Source: Gammaproteobacteria bacterium (GTDB lineage: Bacteria > Pseudomonadota > Gammaproteobacteria > JAJDOJ01). Taken from it: a DNA stretch of 6,420 nt. Position 1 is the stretch's first letter, and each line of letters opens with the position of its first letter. The position numbers were made by a program, and so were the translations under genes. The notes beneath the pieces were generated by a model. That model was not told where the DNA came from. It saw nothing but the letters and a program-made list of their open reading frames with translations, and did not search any database. Positions 1 to 6,219 of the stretch are shown piece after piece. The stretch spans positions 1-6,420 of the forward strand of contig JALVEU010000390.1 of NCBI GenBank assembly GCA_027030565.1, read 5' to 3'.

Positions 1-1
1 G

Positions 2-691
2 GTCTACCGCATGCATCCACTGCTGCCCGACGACATCTGCGTACATCGGCTGGACGGGGCCGAACCCTGCTCCACATTGGGACTGGAAGCGTTCTCCGGA
101 ACCAACGCCATGCCGGCGCTCGATCGGATCGGTGTGGCCGACGCCCTGTACAGTTTCGGATTGAATCACCCGGGCGCGCTCACGCTGTTCAACTATCCGG
201 AAACGCTTCGCAACCACACCCGGACCGATGGCGAACGGCTCGATCTCGCCATTGTGGACATCCTTCGTGATCGTGAACGACGCGTGCCACGCTACAACGA
301 CTTTCGCCGTGCCCTACACCTGCCACCGGCCCGGTCGTTCACGCATCTCACATCCAACCGGGAGTGGGCGGCCACAGTCAAAGCGGTCTACGGAGACCTC
401 GAGAAAGTGGACGCGCTGGTCGGCCTCCTTGCCGAGGTGCAGCCCCAGGGGTTCGGCTTTTCGGAGACGGCCTTCCGCGTGTTCATCGTGATGGCCTCGC
501 GCCGACTCCAAAGTGACCGGTTCTTCACCACCGACTATCGCCCAGAGGTCTACACACCCCTGGGCATGCGGTGGGTGGCCGACAACGACCTGTGTTCCGT
601 GTTGCTCCGACACCACCCGGAGCTGGCCCCGGCCCTGGAGGGCATCGCCAATCCGTTCTTTCCCTGGAAGCGGTTGCCACGCCACGACTGA
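2..691 (+). CDS. Animal-type haem peroxidase / fatty-acid oxygenase-like protein, C-terminal part (5' end outside window)
   Basis: This is the C-terminal portion (about 229 residues) of a protein of the peroxidase-cyclooxygenase superfamily. The frame is open to the left edge and reads VYRMHPLLPDD there, so the ATG at 11 is an internal methionine and not the start. In this superfamily that motif carries the proximal haem-ligand histidine (codon 14-16). The tyrosine three residues before it (codon 5-7) aligns with the catalytic Tyr385 of cyclooxygenases, whose motif is LYHWHPLMPD. Further family signatures follow: RYNDFRR, VYGDLEKVDALVGLLAE and a closing ASRRLQSDRFFT segment. The distal haem residues must lie upstream, outside the window. 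The family oxidises small substrates with peroxide or dioxygenates fatty acids; the Tyr-x-x-His order favours a fatty-acid oxygenase-like enzyme, but the substrate cannot be told. The stop is TGA at 689-691. The family call is firm; the reaction is inference. Confidence 0.85.
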   Translation, partial: VYRMHPLLPDDICVHRLDGAEPCSTLGLEAFSGTNAMPALDRIGVADALYSFGLNHPGALTLFNYPETLRNHTRTDGERLDLAIVDILRDRERRVPRYNDFRRALHLPPARSFTHLTSNREWAATVKAVYGDLEKVDALVGLLAEVQPQGFGFSETAFRVFIVMASRRLQSDRFFTTDYRPEVYTPLGMRWVADNDLCSVLLRHHPELAPALEGIANPFFPWKRLPRHD

Positions 692-717
692 CCCGTTGGA
701 GCCCCCACAACCGATCC

Positions 718-740
718 GGTGACCGCTCATCCCGGTCGCC
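718..740 (+). terminator. Weak hairpin downstream of peroxidase gene, possible terminator
   Basis: Arms at 718-725 (GGTGACCG) and 733-740 (CGGTCGCC) can form an 8-bp stem with one G-U pair around a 7-base loop, beginning 26 bases after the stop codon. The bases that follow (TGTTACCC) are not a real T-tract. It could stabilise the 3' end or assist termination, but it is not a textbook intrinsic terminator. Confidence 0.25.
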
Positions 741-915
741 TGTTACCCGCCCGCTCGTCCTTCAAACGCACGCCCGGCCCTGGGGAAGCGGGAATCGGAG
801 CGTCGCCAGCCCCCCATCCGAGACGTTGCACAGGCACAACACGATGGCGTACAAATGGGCCGATCCCAGACTTGGTGTGCGGGAAACCTCGCCCTGCGCC
901 CTGGCCAAGTGTAGT

Positions 916-927
916 TTTTGCGCAAAA
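916..927. promoter_or_regulatory. Perfect 12-bp palindrome TTTTGCGCAAAA upstream of porin promoter
   Basis: The sequence is a perfect inverted repeat centred at 921/922 and ends three bases before the proposed -35 hexamer of the porin promoter. The location and symmetry suit an operator or activator site for a dimeric regulator. It matches no operator I can name with confidence. A chance palindrome in an AT-rich tract is possible, but a 12-base perfect one here is suggestive. Confidence 0.45.
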
Positions 928-930
928 GTG

Positions 931-958
931 TTGTATTTTTGTGTCGTTGTTGTAGAAT
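931..958 (+). promoter_or_regulatory. Sigma-70-like promoter of the porin gene
   Basis: A -35-like TTGTAT (931-936) and a -10-like TAGAAT (953-958) are separated by 16 bases, within an AT-rich island in GC-rich surroundings. Each hexamer keeps most consensus positions (TTGACA, TATAAT). Transcription would start near 965, giving a leader of about 95 bases before the porin ATG. No other equally good pair was seen between the peroxidase and porin genes. Confidence 0.6.
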
Positions 959-969
959 AACTCTCGATC

Positions 970-982
970 CGTTTGGGAAACG
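970..982 (+). other. Small stem-loop near the 5' end of the porin mRNA
   Basis: CGTTT at 970-974 and AAACG at 978-982 form a perfect 5-bp stem with a GGG loop, about five bases after the predicted transcript start. Long-lived porin mRNAs such as ompA are known to be protected by 5'-terminal stem-loops. That role here is only inference, because the stem is short and its stability was not computed. Confidence 0.3.
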
Positions 983-1046
983 AAGCGACAACCAAGTGCC
1001 CAGGCTCAAGGAACCTTTGGTATTTCATCCACTTAGATAGAACGAC

Positions 1047-1053
1047 GGGAGAG
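1047..1053 (+). promoter_or_regulatory. Ribosome binding site of the porin gene
   Basis: GGGAGAG contains the core GGAG at 1048-1051, eight bases before the ATG at 1060. This purine-rich site, together with the immediately following signal peptide, fixes the porin start. Confidence 0.75.
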
Positions 1054-1059
1054 TAACCG

Positions 1060-2103
1060 ATGAACAAGAAGATTCTCAGCATGGCTGTTGCCGGTGTGCT
1101 GGCCGCACCTGCTGCCGCATTCGCCGGTGGCCCCACCCTGTATGGTCAGGCCCACCTGTCCCTGGACTACATCGACGTGGCCGATGTGAGCGGGCTGGAC
1201 TCCACCAGCAACTCCTCGCGCATCGGCGTGAAGGGCTCGTTCGACCTGGGTAGCGGTCTGTCGGCCATCTACCTGCTCGAGTGGGGCGTGAACGGCTTCC
1301 AGAGCAGCAACGTGCTCTCGAATCGTAACCAGATCGCCGGCTTCAAGAGCGACTCGTTCGGCACCTTCGTGATGGGCCGTCACGACACGCCGACCAAGGT
1401 GGTCGGCCGTAAGGCGGACCTGTTCTGGAGCACCCAGCTGGGCCAGAACCGCCAGATCACCACTGCCAACCTGTCCGACGCCCGTGTCCCGCACGTGGTG
1501 GGCTACATCTCGCCGAACTTCGGTCCGGTGCATGCCTTCTTGGCCTATGTGACTGGCACGGCCGCCAACGACAACGACGACAACGCCTTCAGCGGTGCGC
1601 TGATCTACGAGCAGGGTGGTCTGTTCGCCGCCATCAGCTATGACAGCTTCTTCGGCGACATCATGAAGCAGCAGCTGGGCAATGGCAGCGACACGCCGCA
1701 GAACCTGCGCGTAGCCGCCAAGTACAAGTTCGGTGACTTCACCGTGGCCGGTCTGTTCCAGCGCAACATGAACTTCAAGACCAGCGGCAGCAACGACGAC
1801 AATCAGAACCTGCTCGGTGGCGGCCTCGCCTACAAGATGGGCAAGAGCACCGTCAAGGGTCAGGTCTACTACGCGTTCGAGACCGACGACGTGAACGATT
1901 CGAACGCGCTGATGGCCTCGTTGGGTTGGGACTACAGCCTCAGCAAGAATACGGCCGCTTACATCACCGGCACCCTCATGAGCACCGACAAGGGCTCCCA
2001 GAGCTACTACACCATCGGTGGTGCCGGCCACGGCTCCAATGTGGTGGCGGGTGTCGACGACACCAGCTGGGGCATCTCCGCGGGCTACCGCATCAAGTTC
2101 TGA
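1060..2103 (+). CDS. Gram-negative trimeric porin (outer membrane beta-barrel)
   Basis: This 347-residue protein is a general-diffusion-type porin that lets small hydrophilic solutes cross the outer membrane. Residues 1-22 form a Sec signal peptide: basic MNKK, a hydrophobic core, and a signal peptidase I site AFA|GG. The mature protein starts with the usual first strand (PTLYGQAHLSLDYIDV). It keeps the porin signature SSRIGVKGSFDLGSGLSAIY (53-72) and a segment SFGTFVMGRHDTP that normally leads into the constriction loop. It ends in GYRIKF, with the terminal Phe347 expected as the signal for the BAM insertion machinery. Length is normal for the Porin_4/OmpC-like families. Predicted loops are rich in Asp and Asn (for example NDNDDNAF), which may favour cations. 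Codons are strongly restricted (CTG, GGC, AAC, AAG, ACC dominate), as expected of an abundant protein. It has its own promoter and terminator and appears monocistronic. The pore's substrate is unknown. Confidence 0.93.
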   Translation: MNKKILSMAVAGVLAAPAAAFAGGPTLYGQAHLSLDYIDVADVSGLDSTSNSSRIGVKGSFDLGSGLSAIYLLEWGVNGFQSSNVLSNRNQIAGFKSDSFGTFVMGRHDTPTKVVGRKADLFWSTQLGQNRQITTANLSDARVPHVVGYISPNFGPVHAFLAYVTGTAANDNDDNAFSGALIYEQGGLFAAISYDSFFGDIMKQQLGNGSDTPQNLRVAAKYKFGDFTVAGLFQRNMNFKTSGSNDDNQNLLGGGLAYKMGKSTVKGQVYYAFETDDVNDSNALMASLGWDYSLSKNTAAYITGTLMSTDKGSQSYYTIGGAGHGSNVVAGVDDTSWGISAGYRIKF

Positions 2104-2132
2104 GGCCGAGTCGTCCGGCCACAAGGACCATG

Positions 2133-2170
2133 GAAGGCGGGCGTCTGAAGGCGCCCGCCTTCTTCGTCTC
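2133..2170 (+). terminator. Rho-independent terminator of the porin gene
   Basis: Arms GAAGGCGGGCG (2133-2143) and CGCCCGCCTTC (2152-2162) form a perfect 11-bp GC-rich stem with an 8-base loop, beginning 29 bases after the porin stop. The following bases (TTCGTCTC) are pyrimidine-rich but not a clean T-run. Bases on the minus-strand exit side are not T-rich, so it probably serves the porin only. Confidence 0.8.
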
Positions 2171-2295
2171 TGCGCTCCGAACATGGGCGTCCTACGTCGG
2201 CCCGATCCGAGCCAGGGCATGAGGGACATCCGACGCGAACTTCGCTGGCGAATCGATGCCGCAACGGCCACACCAGCGGATATGCTGCTCGGTGG

Positions 2296-2310
2296 CGGCA
2301 ACTCGTGCCG
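2296..2310. other. Small hairpin downstream of the EAL gene
   Basis: CGGCA (2296-2300) and TGCCG (2306-2310) make a perfect 5-bp stem with a 5-base loop, 37 bases beyond the minus-strand stop at 2348. No T-run follows on the minus strand. It is the best hairpin close to this 3' end, but it is weak evidence for termination. The rest of 2171-2347 shows no gene. Confidence 0.2.
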
Positions 2311-2347
2311 AAGTCTCGAGCCACTCGCGTCAGCTTAGGGACAGGGA

Positions 2348-5083
2348 CTAGGTGACGCCTTCGGGCTGCGTGCCGTGCAGGTGCTGCTCCCACCACGACC
2401 AGGCCTCGTGGGACGCCATCGGCCGGCCGAACCAATAGCCCTGGCCGATGTCCACCCCCATCTCCACCAGTTGGCGGCACTGGGCTCCAGTCTCGATGCC
2501 CTCCGCCACCACCTGCATGGACAGTTCATGGGCCAGTGAGACCAGGTGCGCCACGATGCGCCGGGTCCCCTCTTCCTCCAGCCGGGCGACGAATCCCTGA
2601 TCCAGCTTCAGCGTGTCCAAGGGCAACGCCTGCAGGTAGGCCAGCGAGGAATAACCTGTCCCGAAATCGTCGATGGCGAACCGCACGCCCCAGGACCGCA
2701 GTCGCCGTACAGCACTCAGCACCAAATCCATGTCCTGCATCAGGGTGGTCTCCGTGATCTCCAGGAACAGGGTCAGACAGCCGGCGTCCACCGCATCGCG
2801 GTTGGCCGCCAGGGCCTCTTCCACCCGGCCCACGAAGTCCGGGTCGAGAAATTGATGACAGGAGAGATTCACGCTCATCACCACCGGGCAAGTACCCCTT
2901 TCACGCCAGGCACGACACTGCCCCAGTGCCTCCCGAAGCACCCACTCACCCATGTGTACGATGAGCCCCGACTCCTCGGCCACCGTGATGAATTCTGCGG
3001 GCGCCAGCATCCCTTGCTCCGGGTGGGCCCAGCGCACCAGGGCCTCGAAGCCATAGGGCTGGCCATCCGACAGCCGTACCAAGGGCTGGTAGTGCAGCCG
3101 CAACTCGCCCTGCTCGATGGCCTCCCGCAACTGGGAGACCGGATCGCGGCGCGGATGTAACGTCCCGGCGTCCTCCACTCCCGGGTCAAAACGTTCGGCC
3201 AGCCGCCCTTTCTTGCGGGCCTGCAGCATGGCCGCATCGGCGGCCCGTAGCAGCGCCTCCGCATCACCGGCCACATCGGCCCGCAGCGTCCAGCCCATGC
3301 GGACCTGCAGCTGCAACGCCTCACCCACCGGGGTCTCGAAGGGCTCCGCCATCGCCGACTCCACCCGCGCGATACGCTCCGGGACTCGGTGGACACCGGG
3401 CTGCGGAATCAGCCAGGCGAACTCGCTGCCCGAAATGCGCGCCAGCGTCTCGGTCCCTTCCGCAAGCGTCGCCAGCCGCTGCCCCAGCCGTCGCAGCAAC
3501 TCGTCGGCCGTTGCCCGCCCCATGCGCTGGTTCAGGTCACGCAGCCCCTCCACGTGCAATACCAAGACCGCGAGCTCTGCGTCGGACTCACGCAATGCCT
3601 GGGCGAGCCGATCGAGGAACAGCGCCTGGTTGGGCATCCCCGTCAGCGGATCGTACAGGGCGTAGCGCTGCAAGGCCTCGGCGGCCCGGCGCCGCTCGGT
3701 CACATCGGTGATCGAACCGGCAACCCGCTGGGCCCGACCCTCACGATCGCGCACCACCGCACCCCGAATCATGCACCAGCGCCACCCGCCGCCGGCAGTG
3801 CGAACCCGCACCTCCTCGCAAAGCTGAGTCTGGTCGGTGTCGCGCACCTTGGCGAAGGCCTCACGCAGCCGCAGCGCGTCCTTGACATGCACGTCCTCGA
3901 GCCAGGCCTCCAGGCGCAGGGTAGCGGCCTCAGGAGGGAGTCCGCGGATCTCCGCGAAACGCGGCGAGAGATAGACGTCATCAGTCTCCAGGTCCCAGTC
4001 CCAGATCGCATCGTTGGAACCCCGCACCGCCAGATCATAGCGTTCAAGCGCTTGTTGCAATGCCCGCTCGGTCTGGCGGCGGCGGTCGATCTCGCGATGC
4101 AAGGCGTCGTTGGCCTGACGCAGCTCCCGTGTGCGCTCGCGCACCCGCGCATCGAGCTGGCGATTGGCCTCGATCAGGGCCTCCTCGGCCTGAGTGCGGC
4201 CGCGCTCCTCGCGCCGTACCAGATGTGCAAGGAACAGGGCCACCCCGAGAAACCCGGCGAACACCACGAAGGCGTGGAGCCGTTCGCGCTTACCGAAGGT
4301 CGCGAGCAAACCGGGTGACACTACGTCCACCAGCTCCCAGCGCGTGCCGGGCAGACTACGAGTGGCCAGCACCGAGGCCATCTCTTCCGGGGAGAGGACG
4401 AACGCCCGTTGCAGCTGGTTGCGGCTGCCTTCGGCGGAGATCTCGATCAGCCCCTTTCTGTCGCGATGGATGAGGAACAACCGGTGTCCGGGCGGACTGC
4501 TCTCGGCCAGGATCTGCGCGATGCGCTCCGGGGAGAGGCTGACGAAGAAGATGCCCTGCCACCCGTCCGACACCGTGACCGGGACCATCAGATCGATGTG
4601 GTAGCCCAGGGGATTGGGATGGACGACAACCTCATGGGGGTGTTCAGACCGGGCGAACTCGCGGATATCCCGTCGACAGACCGCCTCGACCCGACCACCG
4701 AAGTCATCCACCAGGACGTTGCCCTGCGCGTCGGCGAGTGCCATGGCGAAGGCGTCGGGAAAGTGCCGAAGCACGTGATCCAGCAGCCGATCGTATAGCT
4801 CCGAGTCTTCAGGCGCGTGCGCCAGCCGGCCCAGGGTTTCCGCGTTGTCCTGGGCAAAGAGCTCCAGGGTGCGCTCGGCGTCCGAGAGGTAGAGCTCGAT
4901 GAGTTCGGCCGTCCCGGCCACGGCGCGCTGAGCGAGCTCGGTCTGATGGGTCACAAAACGGTGCTGGGCGAGCTCTGCATAGCCAATGAGCAATACGGCC
5001 ACGAAGACCAGCAGGACCCCAATGAACCGCGTGAGGAAGTCCCTCGGCTGAGCAAGCGCGCGTGTGAAGACCGCCGGATTCAC
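2348..5083 (-). CDS. Membrane-bound sensor c-di-GMP phosphodiesterase (periplasmic sensor-PAS-degenerate GGDEF-EAL)
   Basis: This 911-residue inner-membrane protein probably hydrolyses c-di-GMP to pGpG. A helix at about 19-40 and another at 269-289 enclose a periplasmic region of about 230 residues that resembles PDC/dCache ligand sensors (ALADAQGNVLVDDFGG, then a LMVPV strand). Next come a predicted coiled coil (292-350), a PAS domain (350-465, ending ITDVTERR), a GGDEF domain (473-635) and an EAL domain (650-905). The GGDEF motif is SGSEF (551-555), and the first metal-binding Asp is His510, so cyclase activity is unlikely; no RxxD inhibitory site is present. The EAL domain looks active: E680-A-L, N739, E775, D805-D806-FGTGYSS, K826, E861 and Q881. 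The start is GTG at 5081-5083, the only usual start codon between the upstream in-frame stop at 5174 and the first membrane helix, and it lacks a visible ribosome binding site. The gene is convergent with the porin. Ligand and target are unknown. Confidence 0.93.
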   Translation of the reverse strand: MNPAVFTRALAQPRDFLTRFIGVLLVFVAVLLIGYAELAQHRFVTHQTELAQRAVAGTAELIELYLSDAERTLELFAQDNAETLGRLAHAPEDSELYDRLLDHVLRHFPDAFAMALADAQGNVLVDDFGGRVEAVCRRDIREFARSEHPHEVVVHPNPLGYHIDLMVPVTVSDGWQGIFFVSLSPERIAQILAESSPPGHRLFLIHRDRKGLIEISAEGSRNQLQRAFVLSPEEMASVLATRSLPGTRWELVDVVSPGLLATFGKRERLHAFVVFAGFLGVALFLAHLVRREERGRTQAEEALIEANRQLDARVRERTRELRQANDALHREIDRRRQTERALQQALERYDLAVRGSNDAIWDWDLETDDVYLSPRFAEIRGLPPEAATLRLEAWLEDVHVKDALRLREAFAKVRDTDQTQLCEEVRVRTAGGGWRWCMIRGAVVRDREGRAQRVAGSITDVTERRRAAEALQRYALYDPLTGMPNQALFLDRLAQALRESDAELAVLVLHVEGLRDLNQRMGRATADELLRRLGQRLATLAEGTETLARISGSEFAWLIPQPGVHRVPERIARVESAMAEPFETPVGEALQLQVRMGWTLRADVAGDAEALLRAADAAMLQARKKGRLAERFDPGVEDAGTLHPRRDPVSQLREAIEQGELRLHYQPLVRLSDGQPYGFEALVRWAHPEQGMLAPAEFITVAEESGLIVHMGEWVLREALGQCRAWRERGTCPVVMSVNLSCHQFLDPDFVGRVEEALAANRDAVDAGCLTLFLEITETTLMQDMDLVLSAVRRLRSWGVRFAIDDFGTGYSSLAYLQALPLDTLKLDQGFVARLEEEGTRRIVAHLVSLAHELSMQVVAEGIETGAQCRQLVEMGVDIGQGYWFGRPMASHEAWSWWEQHLHGTQPEGVT

Positions 5084-5130
5084 GGGGGTGCGGCGGCCCG
5101 ACGGCCGTTTTCGGGACCCGATCCATTCAT
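5080..5130 (-). CDS. Possible 16-residue upstream open reading frame overlapping the EAL gene start
   Basis: An ATG at 5130-5128 opens a frame encoding MNGSGPENGRRAAAPP. Its TGA (5082-5080) overlaps the GTG start of the EAL gene in a GTGA arrangement. A TATACT box at 5143-5138 would place transcription start at 5131 or 5130, so the message could begin at or next to this ATG. Because the main GTG has no purine-rich ribosome binding site, coupled re-initiation from this small frame is an attractive way to translate the EAL gene. I know no homologue of the peptide. A frame this short can occur by chance, so only the geometry supports it. Confidence 0.3.
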   Translation of the reverse strand: MNGSGPENGRRAAAPP

Positions 5131-5137
5131 GACCCGG

Positions 5138-5143
5138 AGTATA
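5138..5143 (-). promoter_or_regulatory. -10-like box of a probable promoter for the EAL gene
   Basis: On the minus strand TATACT differs from the sigma-70 -10 consensus TATAAT at one base. It lies 54 bases before the GTG start and 80 bases after the glycosyltransferase stop. The -35 region 17 bases upstream (TTCCAG) is a poor match, so the promoter may need an activator. The inverted repeat at 5166-5184 lies just upstream and could bind one. Confidence 0.4.
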
Positions 5144-5165
5144 GGCCCCCGGCCCACAAGCTGGA

Positions 5166-5184
5166 ATCCGGAACTACCCCGGAT
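5166..5184. promoter_or_regulatory. Inverted repeat ATCCGG-N7-CCGGAT between glycosyltransferase and EAL genes
   Basis: Perfect 6-bp arms at 5166-5171 and 5179-5184 flank a 7-base spacer. The element touches the expected -35 region of the EAL promoter, which suits a regulator-binding site. On RNA it could also be a modest hairpin 39 bases past the glycosyltransferase stop, but no T-run follows on the minus strand, so a terminator role is less likely. Confidence 0.35.
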
Positions 5185-5223
5185 ATTGCTGGAGAATCGG
5201 CAACTCCGGTCGCCCAAGGTGCT

Positions 5224-6219
5224 TCATGCGGCTGCCCGCGCGTCATGCGGACGCCGACCCGCCCCGGACCACAGGCACAGCAACAAGACGGGGCCTGCAG
5301 CCATGACCACAGCCCAGTATCCGCGATGCGGATCCCCCTCGGACCACACTGCCAGGGGTAGGAGCCAGAGGGCATCGTACAGCAGCACCGCCACGGTGAT
5401 CCGGCCGTGACCGCCCCAGCGTCGGGCCAGGATCTGATAGGCGTGGCCGCGGTGGGGCTGCCAAACCCGCTGACCCCGCAAGAGCCGCACCGCCAAGGTG
5501 TAAGTGGCATCGACCCAGAACACGGCACCCAGCACCAACCAGGTGGCCAGTGGTAAGGCGTCGCTGGCCTGGGCGGCGAGCGCGAGGGTGACGAGCACCG
5601 CGCCCAGAAAGGCGCTACCCACATCGCCCATGAAGATCCGGGCCGGGGGCAGGTTGAACGGGAGGAAACCGGCACACGCACCGGCCACGGCCCACGTCAG
5701 ACCGCTGAGCGCCCTCGTCTGATCGTCCATGAGCCAGCCCGCGGCAAGGCAGACGAATATCGCCTCGGCCGCAGCCAGACCGTCGATGCCATCCATGAAG
5801 TTGTACAGATTCACCACCCAGGCACCGCCGAGCACCCCGAACAGCCAGCCTGCCCAACCCGGCGTCTGAACCGGGATGCTGAACAGCAGCCAGGCCGCAG
5901 CGCCCAGATGCACGGCCAGCCGCAGCGCCGGACTCAGATGCCGATGATCGTCGATCCAGCCCACCAGGGCCACGGCCAACGGAGCCGTCCAGGCAGCCGC
6001 AAGCCAGCCCGGCAGCCGTCCCGACAACCACAACACCACCAGTGCCGCGGTCGACGCGGCGACCAGCGCGATGCCGCCACCTCGGGGGACTGGTCTGGTG
6101 TGTGAGCTTCGCGTCCCCGGCACGTCCAGCACGCCGCGACGCAGGGCATAGGACCGGGCCATTTCGGTACCGAGCGCCCCGAGCAGGAAAGCACCCGCCA
6201 CGGTCCACCATACCGTCAT
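5224..6219 (-). CDS. WbpL/WecA-like undecaprenyl-phosphate sugar-1-phosphate transferase (glycosyltransferase family 4)
   Basis: This 331-residue polytopic inner-membrane protein belongs to the MraY/WecA/WbpL superfamily. These enzymes transfer a HexNAc-1-phosphate from a UDP-sugar to undecaprenyl phosphate and so start O-antigen or similar glycan synthesis. Many hydrophobic helices span it. Motifs in order are DVPGTRSSHTRPVPRGGG (32-49), D90-D91 in GWIDDHRHLSP, NLYNFMDGIDGLA (137-149), FMGDVGSAFLG (196-206) with D199, and the cytoplasmic loop RGQRVWQPHRGHAYQ (248-262), followed by ARRWGGH. The last matches the WbpL-type sugar-recognition loop (usually HRSHAYQ), here with Gly for Ser, and points to a WbpL-like rather than an MraY enzyme. 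The start is ATG at 6219, with GGAGGT at 6231-6226 six bases before it. It overlaps the upstream epimerase by ATGA, indicating coupled translation. The donor sugar (for example FucNAc, QuiNAc or GlcNAc) cannot be decided. Length and motifs look complete. Confidence 0.92.
   Translation of the reverse strand: MTVWWTVAGAFLLGALGTEMARSYALRRGVLDVPGTRSSHTRPVPRGGGIALVAASTAALVVLWLSGRLPGWLAAAWTAPLAVALVGWIDDHRHLSPALRLAVHLGAAAWLLFSIPVQTPGWAGWLFGVLGGAWVVNLYNFMDGIDGLAAAEAIFVCLAAGWLMDDQTRALSGLTWAVAGACAGFLPFNLPPARIFMGDVGSAFLGAVLVTLALAAQASDALPLATWLVLGAVFWVDATYTLAVRLLRGQRVWQPHRGHAYQILARRWGGHGRITVAVLLYDALWLLPLAVWSEGDPHRGYWAVVMAAGPVLLLCLWSGAGRRPHDARAAA

Larger units (their letters stand above)
692..1059. other. 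Intergenic region between peroxidase and porin genes
   Basis: This 368-base gap shows no convincing gene. Its first 210 bases are GC-rich and hold only a weak hairpin after the peroxidase stop. Short open frames crossing this part overlap the peroxidase in another frame, lack a ribosome binding site and resemble no family I know. From about 911 the composition changes sharply: 16 of the 50 bases at 911-960 are G or C, in a neighbourhood that is clearly GC-rich. This AT-rich island contains a palindrome and a sigma-70-like promoter. The last 95 bases would be the untranslated leader of the porin mRNA. Confidence 0.75.

Noticed and set aside
11..13. ATG at 11 as the start of the peroxidase-like gene.
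   Set aside because: The frame is open to the window edge, and the codons before the ATG (Val-Tyr-Arg) complete the conserved haem-ligand motif, so the gene must begin outside the window.
571..960. A 129-codon plus-strand frame spanning the peroxidase end and the intergenic gap.
   Set aside because: Half of it overlaps the peroxidase in another frame, it has no family resemblance, and its end runs through the porin promoter.
2235..2245. Near-palindrome GCGAA-C-TTCGC between the convergent genes.
   Set aside because: A one-base centre cannot form an RNA hairpin loop with all pairs, and there is no promoter nearby for it to control. It is likely chance.
1033..2301. A 422-codon open frame on the minus strand covering the whole porin gene, longer than the porin itself.
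   Set aside because: It is explained by the porin's strongly biased codons, which leave no stops in the opposite frame. Its translation is a Val/Ala/Gly/His-rich composition with no domain, while the plus strand has a signal peptide, porin motifs, a ribosome binding site, a promoter and a terminator.
3389..4318. A 309-codon plus-strand open frame antisense to the EAL gene (also a 204-codon one at 2546-3160).
   Set aside because: The minus strand encodes unmistakable PAS, GGDEF and EAL motifs through the same bases. The antisense frames show no family pattern and no ribosome binding site.
4809..5126. A 105-codon minus-strand frame starting with ATG at 5126, as an alternative N-terminus for the EAL protein or a separate gene.
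   Set aside because: It runs in a different frame through the membrane helix and sensor coding region and gives no recognisable protein. Joining it would require a frameshift for which there is no evidence.
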